Shown: positions 25,066 through 33,823 of the stretch, piece by piece
Layout of the letters: the number at the start of each line of letters is the position of its first letter
Position numbering within the stretch: the first letter of the stretch is position 1
NCBI GenBank assembly: GCA_964367935.1
Contig: CAYIYZ010000001.1
Span: forward strand, 124,001-188,000
Direction: 5' to 3'
DNA: 64,000 nucleotides
DNA from: Scatomorpha sp964367935
GTDB lineage: Bacteria > Bacillota > Clostridia > Oscillospirales > Oscillospiraceae
Made by a program: the position numbers and the translations under genes
Notes under the pieces: model-generated
Databases searched by the model: none
Told to the model about the DNA's origin: nothing
The model's input: the letters and a program-made list of their open reading frames with translations, nothing else

Positions 25066-26591
25066 CCGAAGAACTCATCGAAGTAGTCACGGTCATGTGC
25101 TGTACTTCTCGGCGGTGTCGGCTTTTGTGGAGCACTTGGCTTCTCGGAAAGCGGCACCGTCTCTTTTTCTCTTCGCACTTCCACAGCACGCACAGGTCTC
25201 TGTGCGTCTTGTGCCTGTGACTTTCTGCGCCTTCTCACTTCTTCACGTGCCTTAACATGCCTCTTGTGCAGTATGCGGTAGCGAACGACGAGCAAACCAT
25301 AAGCGAGAAGCAGTACAACGAGTACCCAGAAGATAATCTGCACCCAAAACAGGTCGAGTGCCTCGCTGATTTCATTTCTCATGTATTCTATTTTCTGTAA
25401 GCTTACAGAGGTGCTCGCCACAAGGTAAGCGCTTCCGTAGAGCACACCGTCACGACTAACGGAAACTTCACCGAGCGTTTCACCTGCGTCTATGGGCGCC
25501 TCCAAGACTTCACCGTCACGCTCGTGGTAGAGTATGACATCTAAGTCGTATTCACTGATGTCTGCGTTGTTGGGCATAAGTGCGGCGACAGGAGTCGAGG
25601 GTAGTAGCGTCAGCGTGTCGCCTTCCTCGGCGAGTTCAACGCTCACTTCATCCACCACACGTGAGGTCGACAAAATCTCACGTACACTAAAATTTTCAAA
25701 ACCCCATTCGTATAGTGCTATGGAGTCGGCGAAATTGCCATAGTACAATGAGCCGTCGTCGTTAGTCCAAGACTGACCGCCCATAACGATTGCCATAAGC
25801 TCCACATCATCGCTGACCGCGACGGAGGATAGGCAGTAGCCGGCGGCACTTGTAAATCCGGTTTTTATACCACGTGCAGGGGCGTAGTAGTAGCCGGGGT
25901 AATAGGAATTAGCGTTAATGAGCGAATTTGAGTTTGACAAAATACGCTCACCTGACATATTCGTGGCAGGCACAGCATATTCCTTCGTGCCCGAAATTTC
26001 ACGGAACAGATCACTTTCCCAAGCGGCAAGTGAGATGGTTAGCATGTCACGAGCGGTGGTGTAGTGCATGGTATCCGGCAGTCCGTGTGTGTTCGTGAAG
26101 TTCGTGTCGGCACAGCCTAAGGCGGCGGCTTTCTCGTTCATGAGCACGACATACTCATCTATGGAGCCCGATACGTGCTCGGCGATGATGTTGCAAGCTT
26201 CGTTAGCGGAAGATAGCATGGCGCAGTACAATAGGTCTTTAAGGGTCATAATTTCGCCCGGCACGATGTTAGCGGTGCTCCCCTCATCTATCATGCCTTG
26301 CATACTCGTTTGTGAAACAGTCACCTGATCGGTTAATTTCACAGTGCCTGCTTCAACGGCCTCGAGTGCCACATACACAGTCATAATCTTCGTCAAGGAT
26401 GCAGGGAAGGCCTGCACCTCCGAATCACGTTCGTATAAAATACGTCCGCTGTCGGCATCTGCGAGCAGTATGTATCTACTGTTAGTTGTAGGTTCCGTGC
26501 TCGTCGCCCCCTCCGCACTTACGCTGAGCACGAGTGTACTCAACATGCTTATTATTAGAATAAAAATTGTTAGCAATCTTGTTTTTTTCAT
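25038..26591 (-). CDS. dacF: Serine-type D-Ala-D-Ala carboxypeptidase (DacF-like PBP)
   Basis: A 517-aa secreted penicillin-binding protein. After a signal peptide come the SxxK motif in FPASLTKIMTVYVALE, SxN in SSANEACNIIAEH and KTG in GIKTGFTSAAGYCL, the complete low-mass PBP catalytic set. A PBP5-type C-terminal beta domain follows, then one membrane helix (about 425-445) and a basic cytoplasmic tail rich in Arg, Lys and Pro, longer than usual for DacF. It trims terminal D-Ala from stem peptides. Subtype DacF versus DacA/DacB is not certain. Confidence 0.92.
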   Translation of the reverse strand: MKKTRLLTIFILIISMLSTLVLSVSAEGATSTEPTTNSRYILLADADSGRILYERDSEVQAFPASLTKIMTVYVALEAVEAGTVKLTDQVTVSQTSMQGMIDEGSTANIVPGEIMTLKDLLYCAMLSSANEACNIIAEHVSGSIDEYVVLMNEKAAALGCADTNFTNTHGLPDTMHYTTARDMLTISLAAWESDLFREISGTKEYAVPATNMSGERILSNSNSLINANSYYPGYYYAPARGIKTGFTSAAGYCLSSVAVSDDVELMAIVMGGQSWTNDDGSLYYGNFADSIALYEWGFENFSVREILSTSRVVDEVSVELAEEGDTLTLLPSTPVAALMPNNADISEYDLDVILYHERDGEVLEAPIDAGETLGEVSVSRDGVLYGSAYLVASTSVSLQKIEYMRNEISEALDLFWVQIIFWVLVVLLLAYGLLVVRYRILHKRHVKAREEVRRRRKSQAQDAQRPVRAVEVRREKETVPLSEKPSAPQKPTPPRSTAHDRDYFDEFFGQDKKGGKK

Positions 26592-26613
26592 ATATTTCTC
26601 CGTAAATCTGTGT

Positions 26614-26644
26614 TATAATGGTAAAATTAAGTCACACCATTATA
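26614..26644. promoter_or_regulatory. Symmetric divergent promoter dyad (dacF/comEA)
   Basis: TATAATGGT (26614-26622) and ACCATTATA (26636-26644) form a 9-bp inverted repeat with a 13-bp spacer. Each arm contains a TATAAT reading outward for comEA (plus) or dacF (minus). The -35 regions are weak, suggesting an activator or simply a shared AT-rich start region. Confidence 0.4.
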
Positions 26645-26727
26645 CAAACAAATCCACCTAAAATCAATCGGTAATTTATGTGGCGAGCCATTTTAATAGT
26701 TTTAATGACATTTAGGGGGCTGTTTTT

Positions 26728-27114
26728 GTGTTGTTCACTGTAAAGAGAGAGCGAATAATCGCCTGTATGGGTGTGTCATTATTATTAGCCGCCCTGGTGT
26801 TTTCGGCAACTTCGGGCGCAGAGTCACCTGAGGTGACGGTGGAGTATGCCGCTTTGGAGAGAGCGTCGCACTCCGATTCTGATTTACGTGCTGATTGGGG
26901 CGTAGATATAAATAACGCCGACGAGGATACTTTGGGATATCTAAGCGGCATAGGCGAGGTATTGGCGGAGCGCATAGTTGCGTATCGAGATGAACATGGC
27001 GGATTTTCGGAGCTTTCCGAGATAATGGAAGTGAGCGGCGTGGGCGAGAGCGTGTACGCCGATATAAAAGACTATATATATTTGGGAGAATACGATGAAG
27101 ATATTAGTAGTTGA
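26728..27114 (+). CDS. comEA: Small ComEA-like helix-hairpin-helix DNA-binding protein
   Basis: A 128-aa protein with one N-terminal membrane segment (about 8-26), a short linker and a C-terminal ComEA helix-hairpin-helix domain (DINNADEDTLGYLSGIGEVLAERIV and FSELSEIMEVSGVGES). The extracytoplasmic SLBB domain of full ComEA is absent. Known ComEA binds transforming DNA outside the membrane. Start GTG 26728 follows GGGGG. Its 3' end overlaps the response regulator gene by 20 bp, an unusual partner; no comEC or comEB lies in the window. Confidence 0.8.
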   Translation: MLFTVKRERIIACMGVSLLLAALVFSATSGAESPEVTVEYAALERASHSDSDLRADWGVDINNADEDTLGYLSGIGEVLAERIVAYRDEHGGFSELSEIMEVSGVGESVYADIKDYIYLGEYDEDISS

Positions 27115-27781
27115 TGATGAGAAGTTACTCGTAAAGGGCATAAAGTTCAATTTAGAGAGTGAAGGCTATGAGGTGCATTGCTGTCACGATGGCGAGACGG
27201 CTGTGGGCATGGCACGTGAGGAGTCGTATGACCTCATAGTGCTCGACTTAATGATGCCGAAGCTCGACGGTTTGGGTGCGTGTCAGCAGATACGTGGTTT
27301 TTCCACCGTCCCCATAATAATGCTTACGGCACGTAGTGAGGACTCGGACAAGCTTATGGGCTTTGAGTCCGGTGCGGACGACTATATAACAAAGCCTTTT
27401 AATATATTGGAGCTAAAGGCACGAATACGTGCCTTGTTGCGCCGCTCGGCTATAGCGCATGTAGCGCAGGGCGGCACGGACAGTGTCATAAGCTTGCACG
27501 GCATAGAGCTTGATACGGATCGACGCAGTGCTAAGAAGGACGGTCAGGCAGTGGACTTGACTATGCGTGAGTTTGATCTTGCAGAGCTGTTCATGAGAAA
27601 CCCGGGCAAGGTATATAGTCGTGACAGTCTGTTAAACTTGGTGTGGGGCTATGAGTATCATGGTGATGCACGCACCGTGGACGTGCATATACGTCGAATA
27701 AGAGAGAAGCTTGAAACGAATCCTGCCGCACCTACTTTAGTTATGACAAAGTGGGGCATAGGCTATTACTTCGCAGAATGA
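27095..27781 (+). CDS. OmpR-family response regulator
   Basis: A 228-aa regulator with receiver domain (acidic VVDDEK, phospho-Asp in LDLMMPKLDG, Thr in MLTARSE, Lys in DDYITKPF) and C-terminal winged helix (ELDTDRRSAKKDGQ onward, ending TKWGIGYYF). Target genes are unknown. It overlaps comEA by 20 bp upstream and the kinase by ATGA downstream, so all three are co-translated. OmpR-type regulators bind direct repeats with about 11-bp period, as seen upstream of the efflux operon at 41417. Confidence 0.92.
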   Translation: MKILVVDDEKLLVKGIKFNLESEGYEVHCCHDGETAVGMAREESYDLIVLDLMMPKLDGLGACQQIRGFSTVPIIMLTARSEDSDKLMGFESGADDYITKPFNILELKARIRALLRRSAIAHVAQGGTDSVISLHGIELDTDRRSAKKDGQAVDLTMREFDLAELFMRNPGKVYSRDSLLNLVWGYEYHGDARTVDVHIRRIREKLETNPAAPTLVMTKWGIGYYFAE

Positions 27782-29196
27782 AGGGCGCGGTTAAGGTTAA
27801 AAAAAACAGGCGTTTATCGGACAGTGTACAATTTAGGTTTGTGTTGTCCTTCTTGTCTGTAATAGTGATATTGATAGCGGTTATGAATACGTACCCGCTT
27901 TTAAACTCACGTGATTTGATATTCAAGGAGAAGGAGCGAGCCTTGACTGCGCAGGCGACTGTCATCTCCTCGTCTTTATCGGAGTTGGGCGGCCTTACCA
28001 GCAGAGGTGTGGCGCAAGTCATGGAGTTGTTGGACGTAAGTGGCACAGACCGCATAGCCGTAACGGACTTTCGTGGCACAGTCTTGTATGACACGGGTGA
28101 GCGTGAGGGCTATGCCGATTCGGAGGCTGCGGTGATAACGGAGGCTTTGTCGGGCAATCAGGCGTTTTACTCGAGTTTTTCAGACGACCTGTTTTTTTCC
28201 TGTGCGGCCTTACCTGTCTATTCACAGGGCGCATTGTTAGGTACAGTGTTACTCAGCGAAACGGATGCGGAGCAGGCTGAATTAATAGTAAGCATAAAGG
28301 ACACATTGCAGATAGTATCCTTTTCATTGTGTGCGGTTGCAATAGCTCTAACTGTGTTTTTTTCTAATCGACTGACTGCACGCATACGAGCAATGGTAGA
28401 TGCAATAAACGTGGTTAGTAGCGGAAACTATGAACATAGGCTCAAAACCTCGGGTCATGACGAGCTTACAGAGCTGGGCAATGAGTTTAATAAGCTGACG
28501 GAGCGCTTGGAGAGCACGGAGTTACAGCGTCGTCGCTTTGTGTCTGATGCCTCACACGAGCTAAAGACGCCTTTGGCGTCTATACGTTTGTTATCCGACA
28601 GCATTGTTATGAGTGAGGACATGGATAAAGAGACGGTCATGGAGTTTGTGAGTGACATAGGCTCGGAGGCGGAGCGTTTACAGCGCATGGCGGAGAAGTT
28701 GCTTGCGCTCTCACGTTTGGACGCCGAGGCCTCGGAGGGCACGGAGATTGTGGATGTGTGCGCCGTGGCGGAGAGCACCTTACGGCTCCTTCGACCTTTG
28801 GCGGAGGACAGGGGCGTTACAATAAGCGTGGAGACAGTGGGCGACTGCCCCGTGCAGGCGAGTGAGGACTCTGTTTATCGTGTGGTTTTCAATTTGGCGG
28901 AGAACGCAATTAAATATAATACCGAGCGAGGCTATGTGCATATAAGTGTGCGTCGTGAGAGTGCCGAGGTTGTGCTCAGGGTACGTGATACGGGCATAGG
29001 CATACCGGCAGAAGACAGGCCACATATATTTTCGAGGTTTTACAGGGTGGATAAGGCGAGAGCTCGTGAGGCCGGCGGCAGTGGTCTGGGCTTATCTATA
29101 GTGCATGACAGTGTGCTCGCCATGGGCGGCAAGATAAGCTTGGAGGACAGTGAAAAGGGCAGTTTGTTCGTAGTACGTTTAAAAGCAAAAATTTAA
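27778..29196 (+). CDS. Sensor histidine kinase
   Basis: A 472-aa kinase with two membrane helices (about 16-38 and 172-192) enclosing a roughly 130-residue extracytoplasmic sensor region, a HAMP domain (about 195-245), phospho-acceptor His in VSDASHELKTPLASIR, N box VFNLAENAIKYN, G1 DTGIGI and G2 GGSGLGLSIVHD. ATG 27778 overlaps the regulator stop by 4 bp; a nine-codon longer start is rejected. It resembles PhoR/WalK-type kinases in architecture, but unlike the kinase at 1143 it has a sizeable external sensor. Confidence 0.92.
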   Translation: MKGAVKVKKNRRLSDSVQFRFVLSFLSVIVILIAVMNTYPLLNSRDLIFKEKERALTAQATVISSSLSELGGLTSRGVAQVMELLDVSGTDRIAVTDFRGTVLYDTGEREGYADSEAAVITEALSGNQAFYSSFSDDLFFSCAALPVYSQGALLGTVLLSETDAEQAELIVSIKDTLQIVSFSLCAVAIALTVFFSNRLTARIRAMVDAINVVSSGNYEHRLKTSGHDELTELGNEFNKLTERLESTELQRRRFVSDASHELKTPLASIRLLSDSIVMSEDMDKETVMEFVSDIGSEAERLQRMAEKLLALSRLDAEASEGTEIVDVCAVAESTLRLLRPLAEDRGVTISVETVGDCPVQASEDSVYRVVFNLAENAIKYNTERGYVHISVRRESAEVVLRVRDTGIGIPAEDRPHIFSRFYRVDKARAREAGGSGLGLSIVHDSVLAMGGKISLEDSEKGSLFVVRLKAKI

Positions 29197-29222
29197 ATTC
29201 ACATACAAAAAGGAGAATGGAA

Positions 29223-30293
29223 ATGACAAATTACAAGAGGATGCAAGCAGAGATGTCAAAGGAGGGCTTTGACGCACTTGTGTTGACGGACGATAAAAAC
29301 ATACAGTACGTGACGAACTTTCGTCCGACGGACAGTATCGCCTTGGTAACGACAACAGGCGTGTGGCTTATCACGGACTCACGTTACACGGAAGAGGCGG
29401 CACGTCACTGCTTTGAGGGCGTGGAGATAGTTCTGCACACGATAGGTAGCCCCTTGGTAACAGAGCTGATACGTCTATTAAAGGAGAGCGGAGCGCAGAA
29501 GGTCGGTGCCGAGGACGGCATAGTGAGCTATAAGCGTTACCTTGAGTTGCAGGAGAAGACGGGCTATGAGTTTTTGCCTGCTCAGGACTTCATTATAAAG
29601 CTGCGTGAGATAAAGACCCGTGAGGAGCTACAATTTATGATAGATGCACAGCGCATAGCTGAGCGTGTGCTTGAGGAAGTACTGGCTGAGATCAAAGTTG
29701 GCATGACGGAGCGTGAGATAGCGGCGAAGCTGAGCTACCTCATGAAGCTGTACGGAGCGGAGGGCGACTCCTTTGACCCCATAGTTGTGTCGGGCCCGAA
29801 CAGTTCCTTGCCGCACGGCGTGCCGGGTGACAGGAAGCTGCAGGACGGCGACTTTGTGACCATGGACTTCGGTTGCACGATAAACGGCTACTGCTCGGAC
29901 ATGACACGTACTGTTGCTATAGGTCATGCGACGGAGGAGATGCGCAAGGTGTACGAGACGGTGCTTGCGGCACAGGTAGAGGGCATGAAGCTTGTCAAGG
30001 CGGGCGTACCGGGCGCTGATGTGCATGCAATAGCGTCGAAGATAATAGGCGACGCGGGTTACGGTGCCTATTTCGGGCACGGTTACGGACACGGTGTGGG
30101 ACTTGATATACATGAGCAGCCACGCCTTGCACCGGCAGGTAAAACGGGCTTGCCGGCAGGCGCAGTTGTGACAGCGGAGCCCGGCATATATCTCCCGGGC
30201 AAGTTCGGTGTGCGCATAGAGGACATGCTATTTGTGACGGAGGAGGGCGCAGAGGTGTTGACGAAAGCGCCTAAGGAGCTTATAATACTGTAA
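29223..30293 (+). CDS. M24-family Xaa-Pro aminopeptidase
   Basis: A 356-aa two-domain peptidase. The N-terminal creatinase-like domain (about 1-130) is followed by the pita-bread catalytic domain. The dinuclear metal ligands lie in VTMDFGCTINGYCSDMTRT, the His in GHGYGHGVGLDIHE, and Glu in TAEPGIYLPG and GVRIEDM. It removes N-terminal residues preceding proline from peptides. ATG 29223 has GGAG at 7 bp; ATG 29217 is too close to that site. An 88-aa secreted protein gene follows. Confidence 0.93.
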   Translation: MTNYKRMQAEMSKEGFDALVLTDDKNIQYVTNFRPTDSIALVTTTGVWLITDSRYTEEAARHCFEGVEIVLHTIGSPLVTELIRLLKESGAQKVGAEDGIVSYKRYLELQEKTGYEFLPAQDFIIKLREIKTREELQFMIDAQRIAERVLEEVLAEIKVGMTEREIAAKLSYLMKLYGAEGDSFDPIVVSGPNSSLPHGVPGDRKLQDGDFVTMDFGCTINGYCSDMTRTVAIGHATEEMRKVYETVLAAQVEGMKLVKAGVPGADVHAIASKIIGDAGYGAYFGHGYGHGVGLDIHEQPRLAPAGKTGLPAGAVVTAEPGIYLPGKFGVRIEDMLFVTEEGAEVLTKAPKELIIL

Positions 30294-30319
30294 ATATATT
30301 TTGTTTGGAGGAATATGCA

Positions 30320-30586
30320 ATGAAAAAAATCATAATTTTAGGTCTAACTGCGACACTTGTTTTATCAGTAGGAATAGTAAGCGCCTTTGCAGTGTCACCT
30401 ATGAGGGGTGCAGGCTATGTAGACGCAGACGGCAACGGAGTTTGTGATAACATGGGCGCATGCTCTAGTTTTGTTGATGAGGATGGCGACGGCATTTGTG
30501 ACAATACAGGCTTATATCTCGGTCAAGGTATGGGGCAAGGTCAAAGTCAGGGTCAGGGCAAGGGCAGAAATAGTAAGAGGAGCTAA
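30320..30586 (+). CDS. Small secreted protein with two DxDxDG-type calcium-binding-like repeats
   Basis: An 88-aa protein with a clear signal peptide (hydrophobic IIILGLTATLVLSVGIVSAFA). Two repeats follow, YVDADGNGVCDNMG and FVDEDGDGICDNTG, each a DxDxxG loop ending in CDN, then a Gln/Gly-rich and basic tail. The loops resemble thrombospondin type 3 or EF-hand-like Ca2+ sites; the single Cys in each could pair. GGAGG lies 8 bp before ATG 30320. It sits between pepP and proS with 5 bp to proS. Function unknown. Confidence 0.75.
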   Translation: MKKIIILGLTATLVLSVGIVSAFAVSPMRGAGYVDADGNGVCDNMGACSSFVDEDGDGICDNTGLYLGQGMGQGQSQGQGKGRNSKRS

Positions 30587-30591
30587 GACAG

Positions 30592-32028
30592 ATGGCAAAG
30601 GAAAAGAAAGTTGAGAGTATAACGGACATGGATGCCGACTTCGGGCAATGGTTCACGGACATATGCACGAAGGCGGAGCTTGTGGACTATTCGGGCGTAA
30701 AGGGCATGTATATCCTGCGTCCATACGGTTATGCGATATGGGAGAATATACAGGCGGCCTTGGACAAGCGTTTTAAGGAGACGGGGCATTATAATGTGTC
30801 TATGCCGATGCTGATACCCGAGAGCTTATTGCAAAAGGAAAAAGATCACGTGGTGGGCTTTGCCCCGGAGTGTGCGTGGGTAACGATGGGCGGTAGCGAG
30901 GAACTCACAGAGCGTCTGTGCATACGTCCCACGTCGGAGACCCTGTTTTGCGATCACTGGAAGAACGTGGTACATTCGTATAGGGATCTGCCCATGCTCT
31001 ATAATCAGTGGTGCAGTGTAATGCGCTGGGAGAAGAGCACGAGACCGTTTTTGCGTGGGCGTGAGTTTTTATGGCAGGAGGGTCATACTCTGCATGAGAC
31101 GGAGGCGGAGGCACGTGAGGAGACCTTGCGTATGCTCGATATCTACGCCGATGTGTGCGAGAACTTGCTTGCCATGCCGGTGGTTAAGGGCGATAAGACG
31201 CAGAAGGAGAAGTTTGCCGGCGCGGTGAACACCTACACGATAGAGTGCATGATGCACGATAAGAAGGCCTTGCAGTCGGGCACGAGCCACTATTTCGGTG
31301 ACGGTTTTGCAGAGGCTTTCGAGATAACGTTTACGGATAGGGAGAACAAGTTGCGCACACCTCATGAGACGAGTTGGGGCCTGAGCACACGTGTAATAGG
31401 CGGCGTTATTATGACGCACGGCGACAATAACGGTCTTGTGTTACCGCCGGAGATAGCACCGATACAGGTTATAGTGCTACCCATAGCCTCGCACAAGCCC
31501 GGGGTCAAGGAGGCGGCGGAGGCCTTGGTGGCAAGGCTTAAGGCGGCAGGCATTAGGGTGCAGGGCGACTTTTCGGATAACTCCCCCGGCTGGAAGTTTG
31601 CGCAATGGGAGATGAAGGGCGTTCCTTTACGTATAGAGTTAGGTCCTCGTGATATAGAGGGCGGAGTGTGCGTGGCGGCACGTCGTGACAGCGGCGAGAA
31701 AACGACCTTAGAGCTTGCGGACTTGGAGACGGCTGTGCCCGAGCTACTGGAAACAGTGCAGCAGGGCATGTTCGATAAGGCGAAGCGTAATTTGGACGAG
31801 AACAGCCATAAGGCGCAGAGCATGGACGAGGTCAAGGCAATATACGAAAAAGACGGCGGTTTTGTGCGCACCATGTGGTGCGGCGATGAGGCTTGCGAGG
31901 TAGCGATGAAGGAGCAGGCGGGCGTAACGAGCCGCTGCATACCCTTTGAGCAGGAGAAGGTAGGCGACACTTGCATAGTGTGCGGTAAGCCTACGGACAC
32001 GTCAATCATCTGGGGTGTAGCGTATTAG
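30592..32028 (+). CDS. proS: Prolyl-tRNA synthetase, archaeal/eukaryotic type
   Basis: A 478-aa class II synthetase of the short type without the bacterial editing insertion. Motif 2 is around MRWEKSTRPFLRGREFLWQEG and motif 3 near the end of the catalytic domain (GGVIMTHGDNNGLVLPP). The anticodon-binding domain follows, and the C-terminal domain has CGDEAC and CIVCGK Cys pairs and ends in Tyr, as in this type. It charges tRNA-Pro. GAGGAG lies 9 bases upstream of ATG 30592. Confidence 0.96.
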   Translation: MAKEKKVESITDMDADFGQWFTDICTKAELVDYSGVKGMYILRPYGYAIWENIQAALDKRFKETGHYNVSMPMLIPESLLQKEKDHVVGFAPECAWVTMGGSEELTERLCIRPTSETLFCDHWKNVVHSYRDLPMLYNQWCSVMRWEKSTRPFLRGREFLWQEGHTLHETEAEAREETLRMLDIYADVCENLLAMPVVKGDKTQKEKFAGAVNTYTIECMMHDKKALQSGTSHYFGDGFAEAFEITFTDRENKLRTPHETSWGLSTRVIGGVIMTHGDNNGLVLPPEIAPIQVIVLPIASHKPGVKEAAEALVARLKAAGIRVQGDFSDNSPGWKFAQWEMKGVPLRIELGPRDIEGGVCVAARRDSGEKTTLELADLETAVPELLETVQQGMFDKAKRNLDENSHKAQSMDEVKAIYEKDGGFVRTMWCGDEACEVAMKEQAGVTSRCIPFEQEKVGDTCIVCGKPTDTSIIWGVAY

Positions 32029-32032
32029 TATA

Positions 32033-32064
32033 GTAGGGGACGATGCTCACATCGTCCCTTTTTT
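32033..32064 (+). terminator. Terminator after proS
   Basis: GGGACGATG/CATCGTCCC with a 4-nt loop followed by T6. The preceding GTAGG makes it a member of the GTAGGGG palindrome family. Confidence 0.87.
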
Positions 32065-32106
32065 AGTTAAACACCGCTCCCTACGATGTGCACGGTCGGG
32101 GATTTT

Positions 32107-32125
32107 CAGACTGTCAAAAAAAGAC
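32107..32125. repeat. Detached head of a terminator-flanked hairpin element
   Basis: CAGACTGTCAAAAAAAGAC matches the CAGCTTGTCAAAAAAGTC start of copies A and C. It follows GTCGGGGATTTT, which also occurs in the terminator at 34017-34045. The body of the element at 33824 lacks this head, so a 1.7-kb segment appears to separate the two. The interval to 32285 holds only short palindromes. Confidence 0.5.
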
Positions 32126-32285
32126 ATACGCTAAAAATGTTGCACAAACATTTCCGATGAATGCAGGTTCACGGCTTGCCGTAACCGCTGTACGGCTACG
32201 GTATCTATACACGGACATGGCAAGCCATGTCCCTACAGTGGCTGCGGACGGGATATTTGTATAGCAGAAAGTTGAGGTTTTGATT

Positions 32286-32594
32286 ATGGAATACTATTGG
32301 TTAAACATTGGCAGCCTTATTTTAGGTCTATTGGCATGGGTGCTGCCATTATTGGCGATTGCACGATTTAATAAAAGTAAAGATGTTCAAGGCAATTATA
32401 TGGTATATTGCGGTTTAGTCAGTGCGATTTCATCTTTACTATGTGTTATAACATACAGGCACCATCTGATTAATATAGAAGACTGGTCGGCACTCATGGA
32501 TACTACCGGTGCTTTTCAGTTGGGAGCTGTTTCAATGTCAGTTGTTGCTATTGTACTTAACGGTTTCGCCTTGGGTTATAAGAATAAAAAGTAA
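32286..32594 (+). CDS. Small three-helix membrane protein, function unknown
   Basis: A 102-aa hydrophobic protein with about three membrane segments (roughly 6-27, 38-57, 75-95). From memory, similar proteins with an IEDWSALMDT motif accompany membrane-anchored XRE regulators in Firmicutes, as here; I cannot name a function. ATG 32286 has GAGG 8 bp upstream, preferred over TTG 32280. Ile is mostly ATT, unlike the ATA-rich surroundings, suggesting separate origin together with the next gene. Confidence 0.7.
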   Translation: MEYYWLNIGSLILGLLAWVLPLLAIARFNKSKDVQGNYMVYCGLVSAISSLLCVITYRHHLINIEDWSALMDTTGAFQLGAVSMSVVAIVLNGFALGYKNKK

Positions 32595-32608
32595 TTTCAC
32601 AACACGGC

Positions 32609-32660
32609 GGAGCGACGAGGGCGTCGCTCCCTACGATTAAATCGTCGCCTATGGCGACAC
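32609..32660. repeat. Palindromic intergenic repeat (CTCCCTACGATTAAATCG type)
   Basis: GGAGCGAC/GTCGCTCC hairpin followed by CTACGATTAAATCG and GTCGCC-TAT-GGCGAC. The second half recurs at 33779-33809 downstream of the XRE gene, so these two related repeats flank that gene. Confidence 0.7.
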
Positions 32661-32765
32661 AACGCAACCTGCCGTTTACACATTGACAAACGCCGGTTGG
32701 TGGTAGGCAACCGCAAAATCGGCTAAAATTAGTTTGTAATCAAAAAATACAGGGAGGTTGTCATT

Positions 32766-33752
32766 ATGATTTTTGCAGAAAAGCTGACACAGCTACGCAA
32801 GAAAAACGGGTGGTCGCAAGAGGAGCTGGCAGAACAAATGAATGTTTCAAGACAATCCGTTTCAAAATGGGAGGGAGCAGCTTCTGTTCCCGACCTTGAA
32901 AAAATGCTGCGTCTTTCGAAACTGTTCGGTGTGAGTACGGATTATTTACTGAAAGACGATATTGAAGAAGTGGAGCACATAGAGCAAACAGAAGATAATC
33001 CTTCTCTCCGCCGTGTTACGATGGAAGAGGCAAATATGTTTCTTGAGGTACAAATCAATACAGCAAAGTCTATAGCATTTGCTGTGCTGTTGTGTATTTT
33101 GTCGCCAATAGTGCTATTTGTTTTGAGTGCTATGAGCGACATCCCCGAATACGGCGTGACTGAACCGATAGCAGTCGGTTTTGGCATGATTTTTTTGCTT
33201 GGATTTGTGGCGGTAGCTGTTGCAATTTTTATTTTAAGCGGAAATAAAACCGCAGCATACACTTTTTTAGAGCGAGAAGTGTTTGAAACAGAATACGGTG
33301 TGACAGGTATGGTGAAAGAACGCAAAGAACGATATAAAAAAACATACACAAAAAGCAATATTATTGGTGCGAGTATGTGCATCTCGTCACTTGTTCCGTT
33401 GTTTGGTGGTGCGGCAATCAATGACGAAAACGATTTGTTTTTAATCATCATGCTTTCCATCACATTTGCTATTGTCGGAATTGGAGTAGGATTTTTTATC
33501 CGAAGCGGTATTCAGTGGGCGAGTTATGAAAAGCTTTTACAAGAGGGTGAATACTCTCGAAATAATAAGGAGCATATATCAAATGTCACTTCCTCTGTCA
33601 GTGTTGCGTTCTGGCTCATTGCAACAGCGATATATTTGGGTGTAAGCTTTACACAGGACAACTGGGATGAGAGCTGGGTTGTATTAGTTGTTTCCGCTGT
33701 GCTCTACCCCGCAGTTTTAGCGATATTAAATGCACTGAAAAAACAGAATTAA
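32766..33752 (+). CDS. Membrane-anchored XRE-family transcriptional regulator
   Basis: A 328-aa protein. Residues 1-65 are a Cro/C1 helix-turn-helix (FAEKLTQLRKKNGWSQEELA and VSRQSVSKWEGAASVPDLEK). After a linker there are about five membrane helices (roughly 95-118, 130-155, 200-215, 222-242, 275-320), so it is a DNA-binding protein held at the membrane. AGGGAGG precedes ATG 32766. Codon use (ATT/ATC Ile, AAA Lys) differs from neighbours. With the small membrane protein before it, it forms a probable imported two-gene module. Confidence 0.85.
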   Translation: MIFAEKLTQLRKKNGWSQEELAEQMNVSRQSVSKWEGAASVPDLEKMLRLSKLFGVSTDYLLKDDIEEVEHIEQTEDNPSLRRVTMEEANMFLEVQINTAKSIAFAVLLCILSPIVLFVLSAMSDIPEYGVTEPIAVGFGMIFLLGFVAVAVAIFILSGNKTAAYTFLEREVFETEYGVTGMVKERKERYKKTYTKSNIIGASMCISSLVPLFGGAAINDENDLFLIIMLSITFAIVGIGVGFFIRSGIQWASYEKLLQEGEYSRNNKEHISNVTSSVSVAFWLIATAIYLGVSFTQDNWDESWVVLVVSAVLYPAVLAILNALKKQN

Positions 33753-33778
33753 TACATTTACACCCCCGCAGGGTCGTC

Positions 33779-33809
33779 CCTACGATTAAATCGCCGCCTA
33801 TGGCGACAC
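33779..33809. repeat. Palindromic intergenic repeat, second copy
   Basis: CCTACGATTAAATCG and CGCC-TAT-GGCG repeat the sequence seen at 32631-32660. The rest of 33753-34048 is this repeat, the hairpin element body and a terminator; no gene is visible. Confidence 0.65.
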
Positions 33810-33823
33810 TGTTCACTATCCAC

